From: Flavobacterium yafengii
GTDB lineage: Bacteria; Bacteroidota; Bacteroidia; Flavobacteriales; Flavobacteriaceae
DNA: 64,000 nucleotides
NCBI RefSeq assembly: GCF_030010375.1
Contig: NZ_JASCRY010000001.1
Location: 1,364,001-1,428,000 of the forward strand
Direction: 5' to 3'
The number at the start of each line of letters is the position of its first letter. Positions within the stretch are counted from its first letter, which is position 1. Below, one piece after another: positions 39,448-48,503 of this stretch. Below the pieces are notes generated by a model that had not been told where the DNA came from, did no database searches, and saw nothing but the letters and a program-made list of their open reading frames with translations. A program made the translations under genes and the position numbers.

Positions 39448-39481
39448 CAAAAGGCAATAACTCAATAGTTACTGCCTTTTG
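39448..39481. terminator. Terminator between the aminotransferase gene and folE
   Basis: CAAAAGGCAATAACT, loop CAAT, AGTTACTGCCTTTTG: a 14-bp stem with one wobble and A/T-rich ends. On the minus strand it ends the aminotransferase transcript (stop at 39536). Confidence 0.8.
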
Positions 39482-39535
39482 ATACAATATGAATATTTTA
39501 TAGCGTTAGTTTAGCACTAAAAAGCAAAGTTTAAA

Positions 39536-40741
39536 TTAGCTTTTTGATTGGGTAGCATTATAAACTGGAATTGCTGCTTTCAAAATTGATACAGCACTAA
39601 TTAAATCTTCTTTCTTTAGCACATAAGCTATTCGAACCTGATTCAATCCCATTCCTGGAGTCGAATAAAACCCTGCAGCAGGAGCTACCATAACGGTTTC
39701 ACCATTTAAATCATAGGTTTCTAAAAGCCATTGTGCAAAATTATCAGCATTATCAACAGGAAGTTGTGCAATACAATAAAAAGCGCCTTTTGGTTTTGAT
39801 ACTATAACACCTTCAATTTTATTCAACTCACTTATTAAAGTATCTCTTCGCTCTCTATATTCTGAAATTACTTCATCAAAATAACTTTTTGGAGTATCAA
39901 GGGCAGCTTCACTTGCAATTTGTTCAATAGTTGGAGGGCTTAATCTTGCTTGTGCAAATTTCATAGCAGTCGCCATGACTTCTTTATTTTTAGAAACAAT
40001 ACATCCTATTCTTGCACCGCACATACTGTATCTCTTAGAAACAGAATCAATCATAATAGCATGCTCTTCAAGTCCGGGAACATTCATTACTGAATAATGG
40101 ATGTCACCATCATAGGTAAACTCACGATATACTTCGTCAGAAATCAAGAATAAATCATTTTTTTTGACCAAAGCTGCCAGTTGCATAATTTCTTCTTTCG
40201 AATATAAATATCCCGTTGGATTTCCAGGGTTACAAATAAGGATAGCTTTCGTTTTTGGAGTAATCAGTTTTTCAAAATCTTCTACAGCTGGTAAAGCAAA
40301 ACCAGTTTCAATAGTCGAAATTACAGGAACAACTGTAACGCCTGACGCTGTTGAAAATCCATTGTAATTAGCATAAAATGGTTCTGGGATAATGATTTCA
40401 TCTCCTTGGTCCATAGTGCTTCCCATCGCAAACATAAGCGCTTCTGATCCACCAGTTGTGATAATGATGTCTTCAATATTTACTGAAATCCCTTGATTGA
40501 TATAATAGGCAGATAATTTTTTTCTATAGCTTTCATTTCCAGCAGAATGACTGTATTCCAGGATAGTTAAATCAATATTTTTAACTGCATTCATGGCAAC
40601 TTCAGGAGTTTTAATATCCGGTTGACCAATGTTTAAATGGTATACTTTATGTCCTTTTTTCTTCGCTATTTCTGAGTATGGAACTAATTTTCGTATTGGC
40701 GATTCTGGCATTTGTTTGCCTTTGTTTGATATTTTTGGCAT
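39536..40741 (-). CDS. PLP-dependent class I/II aminotransferase (aspartate-aminotransferase-like)
   Basis: A 401-residue cytoplasmic transaminase. Motifs: HLNIGQPDIKTP near 35-46, the PLP-phosphate region GSEAL, NPGNPTGYLYS (about 171-181), ISDEVYREF, and the PLP-lysine motif DSVSKRYSMCGARIG (Lys near 238). I use the ATG at 40741 (MPKISNKGKQMPESPIRKL); the open frame continues 19 codons upstream across a perfect palindrome that is more likely regulatory. Substrate specificity is unknown. The I-gamma AspC-like subgroup and related transaminases share this pattern. Confidence 0.9.
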   Translation of the reverse strand: MPKISNKGKQMPESPIRKLVPYSEIAKKKGHKVYHLNIGQPDIKTPEVAMNAVKNIDLTILEYSHSAGNESYRKKLSAYYINQGISVNIEDIIITTGGSEALMFAMGSTMDQGDEIIIPEPFYANYNGFSTASGVTVVPVISTIETGFALPAVEDFEKLITPKTKAILICNPGNPTGYLYSKEEIMQLAALVKKNDLFLISDEVYREFTYDGDIHYSVMNVPGLEEHAIMIDSVSKRYSMCGARIGCIVSKNKEVMATAMKFAQARLSPPTIEQIASEAALDTPKSYFDEVISEYRERRDTLISELNKIEGVIVSKPKGAFYCIAQLPVDNADNFAQWLLETYDLNGETVMVAPAAGFYSTPGMGLNQVRIAYVLKKEDLISAVSILKAAIPVYNATQSKS

Positions 40742-40755
40742 AGTCTTAATTATTG

Positions 40756-40773
40756 AATTGCAAATTTGCAATT
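40756..40773. promoter_or_regulatory. Perfect 18-bp palindrome before the aminotransferase gene
   Basis: AATTGCAAA/TTTGCAATT, uninterrupted dyad symmetry, starting 15 bases upstream of the ATG at 40741 on the minus strand. Its TTTGC half resembles the end of a -7 box, so it may cover the promoter start region and act as an operator. Confidence 0.5.
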
Positions 40774-40868
40774 TTTTTTTCGAATTTATTATAATCAATG
40801 AGCGTATATATTGTTAAATCTGCATTTTTGATATGATTTATTTAGTATTTTTATGTAAAAGATTAACA

Positions 40869-42200
40869 ATGAAAAAAACAATAGTTATTATTCTCATTTA
40901 CCTGTTTGTTTGCCCTGTTTTTGCACAACAAGGATTTCAGTTTGAAAAAGACGTGAATAAAATTAGCGTTCCTTTTAAACTGATCAATAATTTAGTCTTT
41001 GTGCCTATAAAAGTAAATGGAGTAGAATTGAATTTTTTATTGGATACCGGTGTTGCCGAAACGATATTATTTAGTTTAGAAGATAAAAAGGAAGTTCGTT
41101 TTTTTAATACCGAAAAAATATTACTGAAAGGATTAGGAAGTCAAGAGGCTGTTGAAGGATTGAAATCAACGAATAATATTTTAGAATTCAACAGTATGAA
41201 GTATAGTAATCATATGCTTTATATTATTTTGGACCCTGAATTTAATTTATCGTCACATATTGGAATTCCGGTCAATGGAATTATTGGGTATCATTTTTTT
41301 CAAAATAATTTAGTTGAAGTCAATTACAGGAAAAAAAGAGTTATAGTTTATAAAGACAATGATGAAAACCGAAAAAAAATCGAAAAAAGTTACAAAACAA
41401 TCCCTATTACTGTCGAAAAATCTAAACCCTATTTAAAAAGCACAATAATTCAGGATAATAAAGAAATTCCTGTAAAGTTATTGATAGATATAGGGAACAG
41501 CGATGCAATATGGTTGTTTCAAGATCGTTCAGAATTGATTAAAGTTCCTGCAAAAAATTTCGAAGACTTTTTAGGAAGAGGTTTTAGTGGAGATGTAAAA
41601 GGCAGAAGGGCCATAATTAAAAAATTTGAGATGGGAGATTTTGAATTTAATAATCCAGTAGTTGCCTTTCCTGATTCTGTATCTATTAGGAATGTAAATA
41701 TGGTGCCAGATCGAAAAGGCTCAGTAGGAGGAGAAATTATGAAGCGGTTTACAGTTGTTTTTGATTACGAAAAGAACCAAATGTATTTAAAAAAGAATAG
41801 AGATTACAGCGCTCCTTTCAGCTACAATAAAAGTGGGGTTGAGATACAACAAAATGGATTACAGTGGGTTCAAGAGACCGTACGAATGGAAACGGTTCCG
41901 TTGCTTACAAAATATAATGAGTCCGGAGGTGCTAAGGTATTTACTAATGACTTTAAATATAAATTCCGATTAAAGCCTATTTATGAGATTGCCTATGTCA
42001 GACAAAATTCTCTGGCAGCTAATACAGGATTGCAAAAAGGGGATATAATCATTTCGATTAATAATCATCCCATTCATAAACATTCATTACAAGAAATCAA
42101 TGCTCTTTTTAAGGCAGAAGAAGAAAAATGGATTACTTTAGAAGTGGAACGTAAAAGCGAAATCTTAAAATTCAGGTTTCAATTGTATAATATATTATAG
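40869..42200 (+). CDS. Secreted retropepsin-like aspartic protease with C-terminal PDZ domain
   Basis: A 443-residue exported protein; the ATG at 40869 gives a clean signal peptide (MKKTIVIILIYLFVCPVFAQ), whereas the open frame begins 12 codons earlier. Two retropepsin-like lobes: LNFLLDTGVAETILF with DTG at 59-61 and VKLLIDIGNSDAIWLF with DIG at 207-209. A PDZ domain closes the protein (about 365-440, VRQNSLAANTGLQKGDIIIS, then INNHPI). The periplasm or cell surface is the likely place. The second active-site motif is DIG instead of DTG, so activity is uncertain. Confidence 0.85.
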   Translation: MKKTIVIILIYLFVCPVFAQQGFQFEKDVNKISVPFKLINNLVFVPIKVNGVELNFLLDTGVAETILFSLEDKKEVRFFNTEKILLKGLGSQEAVEGLKSTNNILEFNSMKYSNHMLYIILDPEFNLSSHIGIPVNGIIGYHFFQNNLVEVNYRKKRVIVYKDNDENRKKIEKSYKTIPITVEKSKPYLKSTIIQDNKEIPVKLLIDIGNSDAIWLFQDRSELIKVPAKNFEDFLGRGFSGDVKGRRAIIKKFEMGDFEFNNPVVAFPDSVSIRNVNMVPDRKGSVGGEIMKRFTVVFDYEKNQMYLKKNRDYSAPFSYNKSGVEIQQNGLQWVQETVRMETVPLLTKYNESGGAKVFTNDFKYKFRLKPIYEIAYVRQNSLAANTGLQKGDIIISINNHPIHKHSLQEINALFKAEEEKWITLEVERKSEILKFRFQLYNIL

Positions 42201-42201
42201 A

Positions 42202-42243
42202 CAAAAAACACTTTTGGAAATAGTATCCAAAAGCGTTTTTTTA
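42202..42243. terminator. Bidirectional terminator between the protease and DUF1573 genes
   Basis: AAAAAACACTTTTGGA, loop, TCCAAAAGCGTTTTTTT: a stem of about 14 bp with one A:C position, A-run on one side and T-run on the other, between convergent stops. Confidence 0.85.
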
Positions 42244-42261
42244 TTTATTTTAATTCTGAAA

Positions 42262-42648
42262 TTAATTAGAAATAACTTCTCCTTTAATTTTCAGAGCCAC
42301 TCTTCCACCTTCATAGTTCACTGCATTTGACTCAACAGTTAGTGTTTTTCTGATAGGACCGGGAGCCATATTGTATTTCACAGTTATTTTTCCTGTTTTT
42401 CCTGGCATAATTGGTTGGTCTGGTTTTGTAGGGACCGTGCAGCCACAAGTAGACAGTACATTAGTGATAATTAATGGAGCATTACCAGTATTTGTAAAGA
42501 TAAAATCACGAGAGCCATTTTCATTCTTAGTAACCTTTCCATAATCAATTGTATTGTCTTTGGCTGCAAATTCAATTTTTGGGCCATTCTGAGCAAAACC
42601 GATACTGCTGATTAGTGCAAATGCGAATAAAGCTATTGTTTTTTTCAT
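42262..42648 (-). CDS. Secreted DUF1573 protein
   Basis: A 128-residue exported protein: signal peptide MKKTIALFAFALISSIGFAQ, then a single Ig-like DUF1573 domain (about 25-128) with FIFTNTGNAPLIITNVLSTC and CGCTVP, where the paired cysteines are a family hallmark, and a closing strand ALKIKGEV. Such proteins are abundant in Bacteroidota envelopes and their function is not established. Convergent with the protease gene. Confidence 0.9.
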   Translation of the reverse strand: MKKTIALFAFALISSIGFAQNGPKIEFAAKDNTIDYGKVTKNENGSRDFIFTNTGNAPLIITNVLSTCGCTVPTKPDQPIMPGKTGKITVKYNMAPGPIRKTLTVESNAVNYEGGRVALKIKGEVISN

Positions 42649-42738
42649 TTTCTTATATTTAAATTCATTTAGTAAATTTACTTTCTTTTAATTAACGTAC
42701 AAATTTTTATTTCTCTTTTTATAGTGTACTTAATTATT

Positions 42739-42746
42739 TACTTTTG
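42739..42746 (+). promoter_or_regulatory. Possible -7 box of valS
   Basis: TACTTTTG fits TAnnTTTG and lies 62 bases before the ATG at 42809. No convincing TTG partner was seen. Confidence 0.35.
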
Positions 42747-42808
42747 TTCCCAATTAGAATTACAAATATCAGACCAAAGTTTAATTTTGGTTTTAACAGT
42801 TGCTTTTT

Positions 42809-45442
42809 ATGACAATTCCTGCACAATTTGACGCTAAAACCATTGAAAATAAGTGGTATGACTACTGGATGAAGAACAATTATTTTCACTCAGAACCAGA
42901 CCATAGAACACCATACACCATAGTAATTCCTCCGCCTAATGTTACTGGAGTTTTGCACATGGGACACATGTTGAATAATACCATTCAGGATGTATTAATC
43001 AGAAGAGCGCGTCTTAAAGGATTCAACGCTTGTTGGGTTCCAGGAACGGATCATGCTTCCATAGCTACTGAAGCTAAAGTAGTTGCGAAATTAAAAGCCG
43101 AAGGAATCAATAAAAATGATTTAACACGCGAAGAATTTTTAGCTCATGCTTGGGAATGGACTGATAAATACGGGGGTGTAATTCTAGACCAATTGAAAAA
43201 GCTGGGTGCTTCTTGTGATTGGGAAAGAACCAAGTTTACAATGGATCCTGATATGTCAGCTTCGGTAATTCGTTCTTTTGTGGATTTATACAACAAAGGA
43301 CTGATTTATCGCGGATACCGAATGGTAAACTGGGATCCCGAGGCGAAAACTACTTTGTCTGACGAAGAAGTAATTTATGAAGAACAACAAGGAAAATTAT
43401 ATTTCCTAAAATATAAAATTGAAGGAAGTGAAGACTTTCTGACGATTGCGACAACGCGTCCGGAAACTATTTTTGGAGACACTGCAATTTGTATTAATCC
43501 AAATGACGAACGTTTTGCTCATTTGAAAGGTAAAAAAGCAATTGTCCCAATTTGCGGAAGAGTAATTCCAATAATCGAAGATGAATATGTTGATATCGAA
43601 TTTGGTACTGGTTGTTTAAAAGTGACTCCGGCGCACGATATGAATGACAAGGCATTGGGAGAAAAGCACAATTTGGAGATTATTGATATTTTCAACGAAG
43701 ATGCAACTTTGAATAGTTTTGGATTGCACTATCAAGGACAAGATCGTTTTGTAGTTCGCGAGGCAATTGCAAAAGAATTAGAAACAACTGGCGCTTTAGC
43801 CAAAACAGAAACACACTTGAATAAAGTAGGAACTTCTGAAAGAACCAGAGCGGTTATCGAGCCTCGTTTATCAGACCAATGGTTCTTGAAAATGGAAGAT
43901 TTGGTAAAACCAGCTATTAAATCGGTTTTGGAAGACGGCGAAATCAAATTGCATCCAGCACGTTTTAATAATACGTATGCTCATTGGTTAAATAACATTC
44001 GCGACTGGAATATCTCCCGTCAATTATGGTGGGGACAACAAATTCCTGCCTATTTCTATGGCGATGGAAAAGAAGATTTCGTAGTTGCTGAATCTATCGA
44101 AGAAGCTTTAATTTTAGCTAAAGAAAGAACCAACAACTTACAACTTACAACTTCAGACTTAACTCAGGATGTTGATGCATTAGATACTTGGTTTTCTTCT
44201 TGGCTGTGGCCAATGTCTGTTTTTGGAGGAATTATGGATCCCGAAAGTGAAGATTTTAAATACTATTATCCAACCAATGATTTAGTGACCGGTCCGGATA
44301 TTTTGTTTTTCTGGGTAGCGAGAATGATTATTGCGGGTTATGAATACACAGGCAAAAAACCATTTACAAATGTATATTTGACTGGTTTGGTTCGTGATAA
44401 ACAAAGACGAAAAATGTCTAAATCATTAGGAAATTCTCCGGATCCTTTAGATTTAATTGAAAAATTTGGTGCTGATGGGGTTCGTGTAGGATTGCTTTTG
44501 AGCGCTTCTGCAGGAAATGACATTATGTTTGATGAAGAATTGTGTAACCAAGGAAAAGCGTTTACCAATAAAATCTGGAATGCCTTTAAACTGATAAAAG
44601 GTTGGGAAGTTTCGGATACAATTCCGCAACCAGAATCTTCAAAAGTGGCAATTGAATGGTACGAGGCCAAATTGCAACAAACGCTTTTAGAAATCGAAGA
44701 TAATTTTGAGAAATATAGAATTTCCGATGCGTTGATGGGAATTTATAAATTGGTATGGGACGATTTCTGTTCTTGGTTTTTGGAAATGATAAAACCGGCG
44801 TACCAACAGCCAATTGACAGCGTAACTTTGGCGAAAGCCATAGAAATGCTGGAAAATAACATGAAATTATTGCATCCTTTTATGCCGTTCTTGACAGAGG
44901 AAATTTGGCAAATTCTTGCCGAAAGAACTACAGAAGAAGCATTAATCGTTTCGACTTGGCCAGAAATGAAACCTTTTAACGCAGGTATAATTGCTGATTT
45001 TGAAAATACAATTGAAGTGATTTCTGGAATTAGAACGATTCGTAAAGACAAGAATATTCCGTTTAAAGATACAATCGAATTGAAAGCGGTGAACAATGAC
45101 AAAGCATCGACTTATTTTGATTCGGTAGTGGCCAAATTAGGAAACATCACTTCGTTAGAATATGTTTCGGATAAAGTAGACGGAGCATTATCTTTTCGTG
45201 TAAAATCGAATGAATATTTCATCCCTATTACCGGAAATATAAATGTGGAGGAAGAAATTGCAAAACTGACCGCTGAGTTGATTTACACGCAAGGTTTCTT
45301 GAAATCGGTTCAAAACAAACTGGCTAATGAGAAATTTGTGGCGGGTGCGCCAGAAAAAGTTTTGGCAAACGAAAGACAAAAAGAAGCGGATGCTTTATCT
45401 AAAATTGAAACTATCGAACACAGTTTGGCCGGATTAAAATAA
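42809..45442 (+). CDS. valS: Valyl-tRNA synthetase
   Basis: An 877-residue class I aminoacyl-tRNA synthetase with an editing domain. HIGH motif in [13 protein letters not shown] (about 42-54), CP1 editing domain (about 180-340), [21 protein letters not shown] in [14 protein letters not shown] (about 535-548), anticodon-binding domain and the C-terminal coiled-coil ValS arm (about 815-877, [20 protein letters not shown]). I use the ATG at 42809 ([10 protein letters not shown]) rather than the frame opening 3 codons earlier. Just before the [11 protein letters not shown] block a short polar loop ([13 protein letters not shown]) is encoded by a tandem 'caacttacaactt' repeat (44131-44164). Confidence 0.97.
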   Translation: MTIPAQFDAKTIENKWYDYWMKNNYFHSEPDHRTPYTIVIPPPNVTGVLHMGHMLNNTIQDVLIRRARLKGFNACWVPGTDHASIATEAKVVAKLKAEGINKNDLTREEFLAHAWEWTDKYGGVILDQLKKLGASCDWERTKFTMDPDMSASVIRSFVDLYNKGLIYRGYRMVNWDPEAKTTLSDEEVIYEEQQGKLYFLKYKIEGSEDFLTIATTRPETIFGDTAICINPNDERFAHLKGKKAIVPICGRVIPIIEDEYVDIEFGTGCLKVTPAHDMNDKALGEKHNLEIIDIFNEDATLNSFGLHYQGQDRFVVREAIAKELETTGALAKTETHLNKVGTSERTRAVIEPRLSDQWFLKMEDLVKPAIKSVLEDGEIKLHPARFNNTYAHWLNNIRDWNISRQLWWGQQIPAYFYGDGKEDFVVAESIEEALILAKERTNNLQLTTSDLTQDVDALDTWFSSWLWPMSVFGGIMDPESEDFKYYYPTNDLVTGPDILFFWVARMIIAGYEYTGKKPFTNVYLTGLVRDKQRRKMSKSLGNSPDPLDLIEKFGADGVRVGLLLSASAGNDIMFDEELCNQGKAFTNKIWNAFKLIKGWEVSDTIPQPESSKVAIEWYEAKLQQTLLEIEDNFEKYRISDALMGIYKLVWDDFCSWFLEMIKPAYQQPIDSVTLAKAIEMLENNMKLLHPFMPFLTEEIWQILAERTTEEALIVSTWPEMKPFNAGIIADFENTIEVISGIRTIRKDKNIPFKDTIELKAVNNDKASTYFDSVVAKLGNITSLEYVSDKVDGALSFRVKSNEYFIPITGNINVEEEIAKLTAELIYTQGFLKSVQNKLANEKFVAGAPEKVLANERQKEADALSKIETIEHSLAGLK

Positions 45443-45465
45443 GATTTAGCTTTTATAGCAATCAA

Positions 45466-45498
45466 GATCCCATTCACCGCGGTGAATGGGATTTTTTT
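45466..45498 (+). terminator. Terminator of valS
   Basis: GATCCCATTCACCGC directly followed by GCGGTGAATGGGAT and T7: a perfect stem of about 14 bp with essentially no loop beyond its centre. Confidence 0.9.
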
Positions 45499-45701
45499 GT
45501 TGAAAAATTAAATACATAATTTTTTTTTTGGTAAAGAGCAGAATAGTTGTGTTTCATTGTAATTTGACAATTTTTCATCGATAAACGTCACTTGTATTGT
45601 GATTTAAAGAGTATTTTCTCCTTTAAACGATTTTTGTGCACTTACTGAAATATTGTTAATATGTTTGTAATGAGATTTTCAATTAATGCTTTAGTATAGA
45701 A

Positions 45702-46079
45702 ATGAAGAAAATATTTAGTCCAGGGTATAGACAACATTATTTTGAAGGGTATTCAATTGGTTTGAATCCATTTTTGGAATTTAATTATGCAAAAAGGAAT
45801 GAAGCTTTTATTGCTGGATTTGATTCTGGAAGATCAGATTATGAGAGGATGAACGGATGTATTAGTGATGGGATTCCACAATGTATTGTCACTAATAAAA
45901 TTCTCGAAGATTTTCTTATGGCTGGTTTATTGGGCTTAAGTATAGATACCGAAGGCTATACTTCACATCAGATGAATTTGATAGCAAAATGGTATCAAAG
46001 CGGTGTAGAAAAATATGAACCAAATCAAAGTATCGCTCTTTTTGAATTACTTGAAAAGAACGGCATTCAAATAAATTAA
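45702..46079 (+). CDS. Conserved-looking small protein of unknown function
   Basis: 125 residues, no signal peptide or membrane segment. The sequence has an aromatic, acidic N-terminal half (GYRQHYFEGYSIGLNPFLEF, then FIAGFDSGRSDYERMNG near 37-53) and a helical C-terminus. I do not recognise a family. A full, non-repetitive reading frame with normal codon use between two good terminators (45466-45498 and 46199-46241) supports it as a real, separately transcribed gene. Only two cysteines (CISDGIPQC) are present. Confidence 0.7.
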   Translation: MKKIFSPGYRQHYFEGYSIGLNPFLEFNYAKRNEAFIAGFDSGRSDYERMNGCISDGIPQCIVTNKILEDFLMAGLLGLSIDTEGYTSHQMNLIAKWYQSGVEKYEPNQSIALFELLEKNGIQIN

Positions 46080-46198
46080 ACTTTTTATTAAATTATTCGC
46101 CGCTTCAATATATCCTTAATGTAAATGGGTTGCAATTCACGAAATTTCCCTTAGATATAAGTATTGAACTAATAATGATAGACTCAGAAGGTTTACAT

Positions 46199-46241
46199 AA
46201 AAAAAAATCCATCTCATTTATAACGAGATGGATTTTTTTTT
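46199..46241. terminator. Bidirectional terminator between the 125-residue gene and the S9 peptidase
   Basis: AAAAAAATCCATCTC, loop, GAGATGGATTTTTTTT: a perfect stem of about 13 bp flanked by A-run and T-run between convergent stops. Confidence 0.92.
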
Positions 46242-46259
46242 GAACTTACTTAATTATTT

Positions 46260-48164
46260 CTATTTCTTAGATTTTAGGTATTTATCCAAGAAGAGTAAGG
46301 TGGTTTTTGTTGTCGCAATTTGGTTTTCCTTTTTTTGAAATCCATGCCCTTCATCTGGATATACTACATATTGAACCGGCACTCCATTTTTCTTTACTCC
46401 TTCTACAATTTCATCACTTTCTACAGGCAATACTCTTACATCATTAGCGCCTTGGAAAACAAGTAATGGTTTGTTTATTTTATCGTAATTGTATAATGGC
46501 GATATTTTTTTCAATCGAATACTATCAGCAGTATACGGATCACCCATTTCATCATAGAGCGCTTTGCGGAATGATTCCCAATAAGGAGGAATACTTTTTA
46601 ATGTTCTGGGCCAATTGGCAACACCAAATAAATCTACACCTACTTTAAATTCTTCGGGATGAAATGCTAATGCGCCTAAAACCATACAGCCACCATAGCT
46701 TCCACCATAAATACCAATAGCATTCGGGTCAATATAATCCTGTTCTGTTAGCCACTTTTTGCCCCAAATACAGTCTTTCAGATCTCCGTTACTGTGATCT
46801 TTATTATCCATTTTGTAAAATGTTTTTCCATACCCACTACTGCCACGATTGTTTACCGCCAAAACTGCATATCCTTTATTAACAAGGTATTGTATGGTGT
46901 TTGAATATCCAATACGACTTTGTCCGCCTGGTCCGCCGTGTACCCAGATTAACGCCGGAACTTTATTGCTTTTAGAAGCTTGTAAAGGCTTATAATAAAT
47001 AGCCGGAATTTCTTTCCCATCAAAAGATTTGAATCGAATCACTTCGGCTTTTGCAAGGTCGTCCTGATTAATTTTTTTACTTAGAGTGGAAGTCAGTTGT
47101 TTTAGTTTTTTGGAAGGAATATCATAAAGATATAGGTTTGGCGAGCTGGTACTGCTTCCTACTGTCAGCAATAATTTATTTTCGCTGTTGGAAATGATTA
47201 CATTTATGACATCACCATCGTCAAAGTCAGGTAATTTCAGCGGTTTTCCGGTAGCATGTTCAAAAAGGAGTACTTTATTTTTTCCGTCATTGTTCACAAA
47301 AATAATATGGTATTTTTCCTTTTCGCTTAAAGACATGTACATTACATCCCATTTATCTTTGAATATTTCTTCTGATTTCCCAGTATTGATATTATATTTG
47401 AGTAACGAACTGAATTCTTTATCCTCATTACTGGTATAATAAAAAATGCTGTCATTTTTTTCAAAAGCCATCGGACTCCAGTTGGCTTCTTTGTCGTTAC
47501 TGAGACGTTTAGTAGTTTTGGTTTTGCTATCGTATAAATACATTTCGTTTTTATCCGTAGTAATTTCTTTGGTAAGTGCTATATAGCGTTCCGTTTTACT
47601 GATTACTGATGGGGTTAAACCGGATTCATTTTGGTACAAAATTGTTGGTTTCCAAGTTAGAGAGTCTAATTTTAAAATATCAAAATACTTTACGTCTCGC
47701 TTATTACTATTTATATACATGCTCTTTTTGTCTTGGCTCCAGCCAATAAAGCTATTGGCACTATTTGTCCAAGGAGTAATATCTTTTGGAGTATTACTTT
47801 TTCGATCCATTAGAAATAAATGATAATTTTCATTTCCTCCTTCATCTGCCGAATAAATGAATTTAGAACTTCCAGGTAAATAATCTACAGTATAAATACT
47901 TTCTTTAATTGACTTTGTCAATGCTATAGAGGTAGTATCAGCAATGGATAACTCATACGCATTGTAGATTCCGGTTGTGTTGTTGTTTATTAGAATTTTA
48001 GTTTCATCGTTATTAAACCCTGATGCACTTATCGATTTGGTGTTGTAAAAATCTTCCAAATCATACTGTTCAGGCAAACGTGCTTCTTCCTTTTTTTTCT
48101 CATCCTTACATGATGAAAGTACCATGATTAATAAAGCCCCAAATAAAATAGATGTTTTTTTCAT
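46260..48164 (-). CDS. S9-family (prolyl oligopeptidase-type) peptidase, lipoprotein
   Basis: A 634-residue envelope hydrolase. The N-terminus MKKTSILFGALLIMVLSSC is a lipoprotein signal (Cys19 lipidation site). A beta-propeller-like region (about 40-370) with repeated SxDxGGNxxLxLMDRK-type blades is followed by an alpha/beta hydrolase domain (about 385-634): WVHGGPGGQSRIGY (oxyanion hole region), GSYGGCMV with the nucleophile Ser (GxSxGG), ANDVRVLPVES with the Asp, and DEGHGF with the His. It should cleave short peptides in the periplasm or at the surface. A -7 box TATATTTG is at 48214-48207. Convergent with the 125-residue gene. Confidence 0.93.
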   Translation of the reverse strand: MKKTSILFGALLIMVLSSCKDEKKKEEARLPEQYDLEDFYNTKSISASGFNNDETKILINNNTTGIYNAYELSIADTTSIALTKSIKESIYTVDYLPGSSKFIYSADEGGNENYHLFLMDRKSNTPKDITPWTNSANSFIGWSQDKKSMYINSNKRDVKYFDILKLDSLTWKPTILYQNESGLTPSVISKTERYIALTKEITTDKNEMYLYDSKTKTTKRLSNDKEANWSPMAFEKNDSIFYYTSNEDKEFSSLLKYNINTGKSEEIFKDKWDVMYMSLSEKEKYHIIFVNNDGKNKVLLFEHATGKPLKLPDFDDGDVINVIISNSENKLLLTVGSSTSSPNLYLYDIPSKKLKQLTSTLSKKINQDDLAKAEVIRFKSFDGKEIPAIYYKPLQASKSNKVPALIWVHGGPGGQSRIGYSNTIQYLVNKGYAVLAVNNRGSSGYGKTFYKMDNKDHSNGDLKDCIWGKKWLTEQDYIDPNAIGIYGGSYGGCMVLGALAFHPEEFKVGVDLFGVANWPRTLKSIPPYWESFRKALYDEMGDPYTADSIRLKKISPLYNYDKINKPLLVFQGANDVRVLPVESDEIVEGVKKNGVPVQYVVYPDEGHGFQKKENQIATTKTTLLFLDKYLKSKK

Positions 48165-48503
48165 AATTTAAAATTTGTTAAGTCATTATATATCAGTTAT
48201 TACTATCAAATATATGAAAAAAATAGTGGTTTGATGAAAAATAGAAAACCCTGTCCATTTCTAAACGAGGTTTTTGAATTTTATTTCTTAATTTAAATTT
48301 TACCCCAATAAAAACAGCCTAAATCGCGGTGTAAATTTCTCAATTTTATTTTTTTATGATTTTTAATTCAATGAGGGAATCGTGTTTTTATTCTTTTATA
48401 AACACACTTTTTAGTTTGTTAAAATAACAAAAACTTTTTCTGCTTTTCAAAAAAATGAAATTGGCAGAAAAAGTTTTCAATGAAATAAAACCAAACTTAA
48501 GTT
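48165..48503. other. Intergenic region, no gene
   Basis: Holds the -7 box TATATTTG of the S9 peptidase on the minus strand (48214-48207), a weak AAACC/GGTTT hairpin near 48246-48275, and the terminator of the siderophore receptor at 48430-48477. Otherwise AT-rich without visible structure. Confidence 0.6.
48430..48477 (-). terminator. Terminator of the siderophore receptor at 48504
   Basis: AAAACTTTTTCTGC (48430-48443) and GCAGAAAAAGTTTT (48464-48477) form a perfect 14-bp stem around a 20-base loop, 27 bases after the receptor stop on the minus strand. No long U-run follows. Confidence 0.65.
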
